Under the pieces are notes generated by a model. That model searched no databases. It was given only the letters and a program-made list of their open reading frames with translations, and was not told the origin of the DNA. Of a stretch of DNA of 64,000 nt, positions 56,947 through 64,000 are shown piece after piece. How positions within the stretch are numbered: position 1 is the stretch's first letter; each line of letters begins with the position of its first letter. The DNA is from DASQDN01 sp963833675 (GTDB lineage: Bacteria > Acidobacteriota > Terriglobia > Bryobacterales > Bryobacteraceae): the NCBI GenBank assembly GCA_963833675.1, contig CAWHYW010000003.1, forward strand, positions 62,001-126,000, in the 5' to 3' direction. The position numbers were made by a program, and so were the translations under genes.

Positions 56947-57549
56947 CGGAGGAACGCGCGGACAAGCGCGGGAACTTCATTGGCATCGCGAATCTCAATT
57001 ACGTCGAGACCTGCGGCCTTAGCCGACGCGATCCCGGCCTTGGAGTCTTCGACAGCCAGAGCAGTCTTCACTCCTAGTCTCTCGACGGCGAGCAGGTACG
57101 GATCGGGAGCAGGTTTGTGATGTTTGACATCGCCACCGTGTACTACGGTGTCGAGATAAGGCATCAGCCCGGCGGATTCCAACAGAGCGCCGACTTCGCG
57201 AATATTACTCGATGTCACGACTCCGAGTTTGTAAGCGTGGTCGAAGCTCCTGTGCAAGTTGACGAATTGCGGGCGGAATCCCGATCTTCATCATCCGTTC
57301 GCGAAACATCTCCTTCTTGCGCGGATACTCGGCTGCCAGAACTTCGATATCGAGGGGAAGTCGCGACCGTGAACACAAGAAAGCGAGCATCGTCCGGTCG
57401 GTGATACCGATGCAATGCTCGCTGTATGTTTGCCAATCCAAATCGATTCCGAACGGTGTCAGGATTTCCTGCCAGCATTCGAAGTGCACAGGCTCGCTGT
57501 CAACCACGACTCCGTCAAAATCGAAGAGTACCGCCTGATATTGAGCCAT
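56943..57549 (-). CDS. HAD-superfamily hydrolase (phosphatase/phosphoglucomutase-like), one frameshift
   Basis: About 202 residues. AVLFDFDGVVVDSEPVHFECW is HAD motif I with both Asp, and a helical cap follows (GITDRTMLAFLCSRSRLPLD). After one shift near 57255 comes YKLGVVTSSNIREVGALL (motif II Ser/Thr). KPAPDPYLLAVERLGV gives motif III Lys, and ALAVEDSKAGIASAKAAGL motif IV Asp. The length and cap type suit a beta-phosphoglucomutase-like or phosphoglycolate-phosphatase-like enzyme. It starts at the last base of the M48 protease gene, so the two are one leftward operon. Confidence 0.88.
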
Positions 57550-58895
57550 CAGGAACCAAAGCGGACCGAGCGCAGCATTTGTTCATACACCGGTTGGAGC
57601 TGGCGGAACTCACTTTCGGGTCCGATAAAGATCATATAGAAGAGTCCCTCTGGACGTTCCACCGTCACCAGCATGTCGATCTCTCGTCCGCCCATGGGTG
57701 ATTGATTATAGAGCGTCGTGACCAGTCCGTTATCCGACCCGACGCGTGCGCGCTGTTGTTTGCCGCCGGTCTGCAACGCGGGATTCGATTGGGCGAGTTG
57801 GCTGATCAGGTCTGAAGTGTCCTGGCCCAGATTGCGCCCATTTGCATGGGGAGTGGCGAAGCTAATCATGACGCCATACCCGATTCCAACGCCGCCGCGC
57901 GAATCCTGCATCAGGCCGGATCGAGGAGCAATCGTCACCATCGCGCTCTGGTTGTCTCCAAACGCTTCCCAATTGTCAGGATATTGAACCGTGTATGCGC
58001 TATTCCGATATTCGCGTAGACGTCCCGATGGTTTCGGGTCACCTTCGCCGACCGCGCCGGCACGAGGGTTCGATCTCGAAGGCGCCGGCAAGCTGCCCAG
58101 CCGCGATTGAATCGCTCGCAACTCGCTGTTATCGGCGGCGGTATATTTTTGAGCCGGCATGTATTGAATTTCCTGTTGGATAGCCTTCGAGCGGTTTCCG
58201 GGATTCGGGTGATCGGACAGGAACTGTGGGCCTCCCTTGCCTCCTTGCGCTTCGAGCTTTTCGAAGAAGCGCGCCATTTCGATCGGGTTATAGCCAGCCT
58301 TCGCCATCATGCGGGAACCGAGGATGTCGGCCTCACTTTCTGCATCGCGCGAGAACTTCAGCAGCACGGAGTTTGCGCCGAGACCGATTCCGAGCTGCGC
58401 GAGTTGTCCGAGCATGGATCCGTTACCGATAACTGCTCCCGCCAACATCGCCGGAAGTTGGATCAGGTTCGCCTTGGAAGCTTGGTGGGTGCCATGCCGA
58501 AGAGCGACGTGCGAAAGCTCGTGCGCCATCACGGCAGCGACTTGATCTTCGTTCTCGGCCGCTTTCAGCAGTCCAGTGTGGATGTAGGTGGGACCTCCTG
58601 GGAGGGCGAATGCGTTGATACTCGGATCATTCACAACTTTGAAACTGTACGGGTAATCTCCTGCCATGCCGGTGGCAACGAGCTTCTTGCCGATCCGTTG
58701 TACGAAATTTTCGATTTGAGGGTCGTGTACTACTTGCATCTGCCGTTCAACTTGGGCTGCGGCTTCGCGCCCGAGTTCGACATCCTGCTGTTTCGAGAAG
58801 AGATTCCAACCGGGCTTGATTTCCTTCGGTCCAGCCGCAAATGAACACGCCGAGAGAATCAGTAGAAGCGCCAATGAATGCTGTCGTTTACCCAC
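57549..58895 (-). CDS. M48 family metalloprotease (BepA-like), exported
   Basis: About 448 residues counted from the GTG at 58895, chosen because GGGAGG lies 6 bases upstream and HSLALLLILSACSFAAG then forms a lipoprotein-like signal. An upstream ATG at 58925 is possible. The protease domain has VMAHELSHVALRHGTHQ (HExxH zinc motif) and SRDAESEADILGSRMMAKAGYNP, where ESEAD supplies the third ligand Glu. The second half (SAYTVQYPDNWEAFGDNQ, MLVTVERPEGLFYMIFIGPESEF) is a beta domain of PsbP-like type. BepA relatives police outer-membrane protein assembly. The gene is intact. Confidence 0.92.
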   Translation of the reverse strand: MGKRQHSLALLLILSACSFAAGPKEIKPGWNLFSKQQDVELGREAAAQVERQMQVVHDPQIENFVQRIGKKLVATGMAGDYPYSFKVVNDPSINAFALPGGPTYIHTGLLKAAENEDQVAAVMAHELSHVALRHGTHQASKANLIQLPAMLAGAVIGNGSMLGQLAQLGIGLGANSVLLKFSRDAESEADILGSRMMAKAGYNPIEMARFFEKLEAQGGKGGPQFLSDHPNPGNRSKAIQQEIQYMPAQKYTAADNSELRAIQSRLGSLPAPSRSNPRAGAVGEGDPKPSGRLREYRNSAYTVQYPDNWEAFGDNQSAMVTIAPRSGLMQDSRGGVGIGYGVMISFATPHANGRNLGQDTSDLISQLAQSNPALQTGGKQQRARVGSDNGLVTTLYNQSPMGGREIDMLVTVERPEGLFYMIFIGPESEFRQLQPVYEQMLRSVRFGS

Positions 58896-58968
58896 GCAAG
58901 CCTCCCAGGATAGAGATGCCAGCACGTTATAAGCCGTTTCAATACGACGATTAAGTTATGCTAAGGGT

Positions 58969-59913
58969 ATGACGCCCACCCCAAAGATCTGGCATAACGG
59001 CCAGTTCATCGCGTGGAACGACGCCAAAATCCACGTCCTGTCGCACGTTGTCAGCTACGGCAGCTCGGTTTTCGAGGGCATCCGATGCTACGAGACCACC
59101 AATGGTCCCGCAGTTTTTCGCCTTTCCGAGCATATGCGCCGCATGGTAGATTCGGCCAAAATTTACCGGATGGAAGTACCGTACACAGTAGATCAACTTA
59201 GCGAAGCCGCTGTCGAACTTGTCAGAGAGAACAACTTGGCTTCTTGTTACATACGGCCAATCGTACTTCGGGGATATGGGGTCATCGGAGTACATGGCGG
59301 TAAGAATCCCATCGAAACCTATCTGGCGTGTTGGGAGTGGGGTAAGTATCTGGGTGACGAGGCCCTTAGCTCCGGCGTAGATGTGTGTATTTCGAGCTGG
59401 AATCGTATTGCTCCGAATACGTTACCTGCACTGGCGAAAGCCGGCGGCAACTACTGCAACTCGCAGTTGATCCGCATGGAAGCCGACGCGAATGGTTACG
59501 CCGAAGGCATTGCGCTGGACCAGCAAGGTTATGTTAGCGAAGGTTCGGGTGAGAACATCTTCGTGATTCGCGATGGAAAGATGTTGACTCCGCCGCTCGG
59601 CGCATCCGTGTTGCCGGGGATAACGAGAGATTCGATCCTGAAGCTTGCGCAATCGCTGAACATTCCTGTTGTGGAGACAATCATTCCGCGTGAGCTGCTC
59701 TACATCGCGGATGAGGTATTTTTCACCGGAACGGCGGCCGAGATTACGCCGATCCGGTCAGTCGATCGCGTCAAGGTGGGAGAAGGCCGCCGCGGACCTG
59801 TTACCGAACGGCTGCAGAAGGAATTCTTCGGCATCGTCAATGGAACTGCCGCGGACCGATTCGGCTGGCTGACACCAGTGAAGTCTCGGGAGTTCGCGGG
59901 AGTTCAGAAATAG
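58969..59913 (+). CDS. ilvE: Branched-chain amino acid aminotransferase
   Basis: This 314-residue class IV PLP aminotransferase reads IWHNGQFIAWNDAKIHVLSHVVSYGSSVFEGIRCY. SYIRPIVLRGYG (as CYIRPIV) follows, then LAKAGGNYCNSQLIRMEA with the PLP Lys. GYVSEGSGENIFVIRDGKMLTPP, ITRDSILKLAQ and FTGTAAEITPIRSVD are the standard class IV segments. It transaminates leucine, isoleucine and valine with 2-oxoglutarate. It stands alone, divergent from the protease gene, and is followed by a terminator. Confidence 0.95.
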   Translation: MTPTPKIWHNGQFIAWNDAKIHVLSHVVSYGSSVFEGIRCYETTNGPAVFRLSEHMRRMVDSAKIYRMEVPYTVDQLSEAAVELVRENNLASCYIRPIVLRGYGVIGVHGGKNPIETYLACWEWGKYLGDEALSSGVDVCISSWNRIAPNTLPALAKAGGNYCNSQLIRMEADANGYAEGIALDQQGYVSEGSGENIFVIRDGKMLTPPLGASVLPGITRDSILKLAQSLNIPVVETIIPRELLYIADEVFFTGTAAEITPIRSVDRVKVGEGRRGPVTERLQKEFFGIVNGTAADRFGWLTPVKSREFAGVQK

Positions 59914-60004
59914 AAAAGATCCAACTCGGGCGCGCCCAACAGTCACCTCCCCCGAGATCTACCGTTTTGACGCGCCCGTCGAAAGGATCTGATGTATTTG
60001 TATC

Positions 60005-60054
60005 AGGGCCGGCGGGTGCCGTCCAGAGGAATCAAGCGGCCCTCCCGGCCTTTT
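60005..60054 (+). terminator. Terminator after ilvE
   Basis: GGCCGG (60007-60012), extended by GGG, pairs with CCGGCC (60045-60050), extended by CCTC, and TTTT follows at 60051-60054. The stem has one bulge and the loop is long (about 25 nt). Confidence 0.55.
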
Positions 60055-60132
60055 CAACAGCAATAATGATTTTGCCTTCAAAGGCTTAGCGATAGTCGAT
60101 TGTTTGAATCCTGTGAATAAATCAGCAGCCTT

Positions 60133-61270
60133 ATGAAATGTTTTGGATTGGACGCGTCATCCGGCGCATACGTTGAGATCGAATACGATTCCGTCATTAC
60201 GGGCATTGATACGCTTATTGAGGCTCCTCGCGAATCCGCTATATATCGCCCCGGCTTGGATCGACTTGCAGGTGAACGGCTATGCGGCTGTTGATTACAA
60301 CTCACCGGTTACGCCGATCGAAGAGATCGCACGGTCGGTCGACGTTCTGAATTCCACCGGCACCGGACGCTTCTATCCAACCGTGATCACGGGGCCGGCC
60401 GAGGATATGGTCGGCTCGCTACGCAATCTCGCCAAGGCGAAGGAATCGCTGCCTTCCATTGAAGGCTTTCATGTAGAGGGTCCGCACATCTGTCCGGACG
60501 AAGGTCCGCGAGGCGCGCATCCTCGCGAATGCGTGCGCAAGCCTGATATCAATGAGTACCGCCGCTGGCAGGATGCAACCGACGGAGCGATTCGTCTGGT
60601 TACGCTCTCACCGGAATGGCCCGAGGCTCCTCGATATATCGAAACGCTGGTAAGCGAGGGCGTGGTTGTCAGCATTGGACATACCAAGGCTTCGGCGGAA
60701 GAGATCAAGGCAGCTGTCAGTGCGGGAGCTACCATGTCCACGCATATCGGGAATGGCGCGCATGGTGAGCTCCGCAGACATCCCAACTATATTTGGGACC
60801 AGCTTGCCGAAGACCGATTGGTTGCGGGTCTCATTGTCGATGGCATTCATTTGGGCGAGGCATTCGTGAAGGTTGCGCTGCGAGCTAAGGGTGTCCATCG
60901 CGCAGTTCTGGTGACCGATGCCTCAATGCCGGCAATGTCGAAACCGGGAATCTACCGGCTCGGCGGACAGGACTTGGAATTGACGGAAGACGGTCGAGTC
61001 GTGCTTGCGGGGCAGACGCGTTTAGCGGGATCGGCCCTTCGCATGGATAACGCAATTACGAACGTGATGCGAATGACCGGGATTTCCCTGATTGAGGCGA
61101 TTTCGATGGCGACCCGCAATCCCGCTCGAGTCGGGCGAATTGCCGGACGCCAGCGGGGACTCGCTGCGGGTGAGCGCGCCGATTTTGTGCTCTTCCGGTA
61201 CGAACCCGACACGAAACGTATCAATGTTGTTCAGACAATTGTCGGCGGGCGCCAAGTCTATTCGGACTGA
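60133..61270 (+). CDS. nagA: N-acetylglucosamine-6-phosphate deacetylase, one frameshift
   Basis: About 379 residues. The ATG at 60133 starts MKCFGLDASSGAYVEIEYD in one frame. One extra base near 60235 moves to PLYIAPAWIDLQVNGYAAVDYN, then FYPTVITG and IEGFHVEGPHICPDEGPRGAHP with the metal Glu. VVSIGHTKASAEEI and TMSTHIGNGAHGELRRHP carry the His ligands, and AVLVTDASMPAM the catalytic Asp. The NPARVGRIAGRQRGLAAGERADFV tail is typical. It converts GlcNAc-6-P to GlcN-6-P and acetate in aminosugar recycling. It is convergent, end to end, with a glucosamine-acetyltransferase-like gene. Confidence 0.88.
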
Positions 61271-62506
61271 TCAGATCTTCACGAAGATCTTCCGCCGGTA
61301 CATCCAATGCAGAATCAGCCAGAACATTAGAAGTACTGCGGTACCGCGCAGGAACGGTTCTAATCCAGCTCCAAATACACGAAATACGTTCGGGCCTAGA
61401 TGTATCCGGAAGGAGTCAATGAAAAACTGCTCCCAAAGGTGAGCTATGACATAGGCTGCGATCGAATTCGCGCCGATAACGACTAGCGGGAACGTCCAGC
61501 CGCGGTACTTCCTGCCATCGATGATCCAACTCAATGCAGCCAGGATCAGAAAACACAAGCCTCCGCTGAAGAGCGTCCAACTAGGTGTCCAGATTCGCTT
61601 CACGATGGGGCAAATCCCTAAAACGTGCAACAACACACCGCCGATCATTGTCCCGACACCGGCAAGGAGTAGCTTTCGGTACGGAATCGCCGGCGCGGAA
61701 GAGCGAAGCCAACGTCCGGCGATCAAACCGAGGATCATCGTGCCAAGTGTAGGAATAAAGCTGAGGGTCAGGTATCCGCCATTGTTTGCCACAAACGGTC
61801 TCTGTCGTGGAAACAGGTTCAGAAACCACTGATCGAACGCGGATCCCGCGTTACTGTTCTTATTCCAATGCGCCATGAACCCGGTGTAGTGATACTGCCA
61901 ATCGGGCGGAACTCCCACCGCTTGATAATTGAAGTCCGCTCCCGGAACAGGGTACAGAGCCCAGGCCAGCCAGTAGCCAAAGAGAATCACCCCGAATGCA
62001 GTCCACTGCCATCGCGGGCGGACGAATCCAAGTAGAAAGAGGAACGGATATCCGAATCCGATCTGAGATAACGTGTCTTCAAAGGTGAAGTTCGTCTGCG
62101 GGCTGTGCGTCGATCGCAGGAAGACGCCGAGGGCGACCAGGATTAGAGAACGCCACAAAGCGTGGGCGAACATCTTGCCGAAAGTCCCGCCCTTCCCCAT
62201 GCGTGATGCAATCGAGTAGGGAAGCGCCACACCAACCAGGAACGAGAACGATGGCTGGATCAGGTCATGCAGCGAAGCGCCTGCCCATGCGACGTGAGTT
62301 TGGTTGTATCCCAGGATGCTCCAGAACCAGTTTCCGGGATACGCGGCGGCAACTCGCGATAGCTGCAGCACTTCCGCCATCATCAGGAACATTACCAAGC
62401 CCCGGTAAGTGTCGACAGCTACGTTTCGAGGGGCCGGCAGAGCGATGTGCCGACTTTCGGCTAAAGGAGGCGCGCTAGTTAGTGCAGGCTGCAAACTACT
62501 ACTCAC
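61271..62506 (-). CDS. DUF5009/heparan-alpha-glucosaminide N-acetyltransferase-like membrane protein
   Basis: This 411-residue membrane protein has about 10-11 hydrophobic segments. AVDTYRGLVMFLMMAEV is the DRGxxM-like first helix of the family (DTYRG here) and WAGASLHDLIQPSFSFLVGVALPYS holds the conserved DLIxPxFxFxVG. FIPTLGTMILGLIAGRWLR and GANSIAAYVIAHLWEQ are the later helices. Human HGSNAT uses acetyl-CoA to acetylate terminal glucosamine across the lysosomal membrane. Bacterial members are assumed to acetylate sugars at the periplasmic face, which remains to be shown. The gene's last base lies next to that of nagA. Confidence 0.88.
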   Translation of the reverse strand: MSSSLQPALTSAPPLAESRHIALPAPRNVAVDTYRGLVMFLMMAEVLQLSRVAAAYPGNWFWSILGYNQTHVAWAGASLHDLIQPSFSFLVGVALPYSIASRMGKGGTFGKMFAHALWRSLILVALGVFLRSTHSPQTNFTFEDTLSQIGFGYPFLFLLGFVRPRWQWTAFGVILFGYWLAWALYPVPGADFNYQAVGVPPDWQYHYTGFMAHWNKNSNAGSAFDQWFLNLFPRQRPFVANNGGYLTLSFIPTLGTMILGLIAGRWLRSSAPAIPYRKLLLAGVGTMIGGVLLHVLGICPIVKRIWTPSWTLFSGGLCFLILAALSWIIDGRKYRGWTFPLVVIGANSIAAYVIAHLWEQFFIDSFRIHLGPNVFRVFGAGLEPFLRGTAVLLMFWLILHWMYRRKIFVKI

Positions 62507-62591
62507 ACATTAATACATTTTCAAGGCCGGCGGGGATGCGCCACTTCGCCGTCGAACTCGACAGGTAGATGGGTTCGAAGGCCTGAGACTC

Positions 62592-64000
62592 TCAATGAGA
62601 ACATTCCTCAAATCGAATCGGAGTGCGTCCGCTCGGAATCGTCTCGGGTATAAGAGCGCACAAATGACGTCTGCCGGCGCCTTCGTCGAGTAAGCCGTCC
62701 CGCACGAATGCCACGAGACTTTCGAATTCCTCCGCGCTTAGCTCAATTTTTGTTGCGAGCAGGGGATCAATACGGCTCAAGATCGGCTCAATTGGGCCCA
62801 GGCGCACTCTCAAGTCCTTGTCGATGCCGGCTGAGTTTGGGTCATAGTTCCGCGCCGACGTGAATACATCGAGATGATGTCCGATGGCATCTTCCAGCCG
62901 GCGGAAGGCGCCATTGTGGAAAAACGCGGGCTGCAGGGCGGCATTCCGTAGCGGAGATGTCCGGAATTTGTAGCGATCGGCGCGCGAACCGGTGACCTGC
63001 TCGAGGCCGAAGTCTTCATCTTTGCCGGGGCCATCGAAGACGACGTTGCCCTTGCCGATCCCAAATAGCGGAGCTATCTGCGGTACACCGATCACGTGCA
63101 TTTTGAAGTCGCTGAACATCTCGTTCGATTGGCCGCTTACTTTGTGACACTCGACGCATCCGCCTTTGCCGAAAAAGATCAGAGCCCCTTTTTTCTGTGG
63201 TAACGACATTGCCTGCCGTTCGCCCCGCGCAAAACGGTCAATCGGGGCATCCGCAAAGATGAGTGTAAATTCGAATTCCGCAATTGCGCGTCCGAACATC
63301 TTGAATGTCATTTTTCCGCCGCTCGCGACAGAAGGGAAAACCTCAGCAAATAATTGGCGGTACGCAGGAGATCCATTGAGCAGCGCAAGCACGGCTTGCC
63401 GAATGGGTTCGTTTCGAAAGCCGCTCGCGTCCGGAGGTGGCACGTTAGAACCCTGACCATCATCAAACTGATCGAATTCCGGCGAGATCGTTCCGGCTGT
63501 TCCTGTGAATCCTGCGACTTCGACCAGTTCCGTTGGTGGAAGCTGTCCCTGAGCAATTAACAAATGGGCGTTGATCGGGTCTTTCGGTGGAAACGCAATA
63601 GCACCTTCGGGAGGAGGGAAGAGAAAGCCGCGAGAATTGTCGAAGGGGTCTCCCGAGACCGATGCGAATCGGCCGTTCCACATAAGATTCGGATAGAAGG
63701 CAGCGTTCGCGACTGTCGGGGCACGGCGCTGGTTGCGAGGGCCGAAGCGGTTCTGCCCGACAATGTTGTTGTTTTGAATTCCGATTGCGATCGATTGGCT
63801 GTCACCAAACCCGTGCGTTGGAGAATGGCATCCGGCGCACGTGTTATCAGAATGAAGTCCTCCGATTTTGTCGAACCATAACAGCCGCCCCAGATTGGCC
63901 AGCTTTCTATCGATTTGGCGGCCAAGCCTCGCCTCGAGTGTGGATTGTATCCGACCCGTGAATCCCAATTGTTTCAATACGGCGGTGAGCGCCGTATCGA
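62592..64000 (-). CDS. Di-haem cytochrome c peroxidase/MauG-like protein, 5' end cut by the window
   Basis: The frame is open to the right edge, reading DTALTAVLKQLGF before the TTG at 63977, so the start and signal peptide lie outside. Two haem c sites are visible: DNTCAGCHSPTHGFGD near the N-terminus and GGCVECHKVSG in the C-terminal domain. LGRLLWFDKIGG before the first haem and PLRNAALQPAFFHNGAFRRLEDAI near the C-terminus are typical of bacterial CCP/MauG. It is periplasmic and reduces hydrogen peroxide or oxidises a protein partner. The 465 visible residues are longer than classic CCPs because of an insert between the haem domains. Confidence 0.9.
   Translation of the reverse strand, partial: DTALTAVLKQLGFTGRIQSTLEARLGRQIDRKLANLGRLLWFDKIGGLHSDNTCAGCHSPTHGFGDSQSIAIGIQNNNIVGQNRFGPRNQRRAPTVANAAFYPNLMWNGRFASVSGDPFDNSRGFLFPPPEGAIAFPPKDPINAHLLIAQGQLPPTELVEVAGFTGTAGTISPEFDQFDDGQGSNVPPPDASGFRNEPIRQAVLALLNGSPAYRQLFAEVFPSVASGGKMTFKMFGRAIAEFEFTLIFADAPIDRFARGERQAMSLPQKKGALIFFGKGGCVECHKVSGQSNEMFSDFKMHVIGVPQIAPLFGIGKGNVVFDGPGKDEDFGLEQVTGSRADRYKFRTSPLRNAALQPAFFHNGAFRRLEDAIGHHLDVFTSARNYDPNSAGIDKDLRVRLGPIEPILSRIDPLLATKIELSAEEFESLVAFVRDGLLDEGAGRRHLCALIPETIPSGRTPIRFEECSH

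Overview
The window looks like chromosome from a soil acidobacterium of the Solibacter/Bryobacter type (order Bryobacterales). This is inferred from family content. It has three very large Oar-like TonB-dependent receptors with N-terminal carboxypeptidase-regulatory-like domains, DUF1549/DUF1553 and DUF1501 proteins, many Tat-signal enzymes (SelA-like, RidA, PIG-L), a CRTAC1/ASPIC-UnbV protein, DUF5666, a bshC gene and a heparan-glucosaminide-acetyltransferase-like membrane protein. No tRNA, rRNA, CRISPR array or insertion sequence was seen. The one confident RNA gene is the small SRP RNA (ffs) before dnaX.

Layout: 0-3.5 kb holds a DUF1549/DUF1553 plus DUF1501 pair, cut by the left edge. 3.6-7.1 kb is a TonB receptor. 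7.3-15.5 kb is an amide/acetyl-catabolism cluster: RraA-like, acetamidase/formamidase, PIG-L deacetylase, RidA, SelA-like PLP enzyme, a double amidohydrolase and a single amidohydrolase. 15.6-19.4 kb is a leftward acyl-CoA synthetase and a GT4/LpxD-like protein. 19.5-24.8 kb holds a second TonB receptor, a Gfo/Idh/MocA oxidoreductase and a cupin. 24.8-32.4 kb is an accessory region: a serine-hydrolase cassette between two copies of a 114-bp repeat, a collapsed UPF0175/DUF3368 toxin-antitoxin remnant, an unrecognised two-gene operon, a MarR/cupin divergon and a DUF4160-DUF2442 pair. 32.4-37.5 kb is a TPR protein, MFS transporter, GT4-RimI fusion and DUF465 protein. 37.6-42.3 kb is the housekeeping block ffs-dnaX-ybaB-recR-argS. 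42.4-51.4 kb is DUF5666, a third TonB receptor, PadR, a decayed regulator, a NarL-type two-component system around a lysine-rich secreted protein, and a VCBS/UnbV protein. 51.5-64 kb is bshC, cyaY, hemW, threonine aldolase, an SDR, a HAD hydrolase, an M48 protease, ilvE, nagA, the acetyltransferase-like membrane protein and a di-haem peroxidase cut by the right edge.

About fifteen genes are interrupted by single-base frameshifts, often in short homopolymer runs, and the homology resumes at once in another frame. This affects conserved genes such as hemW, threonine aldolase and nagA. Genes with one break almost always have a length of 1 modulo 3, meaning one extra base. The likeliest cause is unpolished sequence, not mass pseudogenisation, so these are annotated as whole genes across the breaks. 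Separately, at least three loci look truly decayed by internal deletion: the UPF0175/DUF3368 locus, the regulator/malectin remnant, and the second half of the double amidohydrolase.

The best candidates for something undescribed are the two-gene operon at 28.2-29.6 kb and the tandem amidohydrolase whose second domain has lost its metal site.
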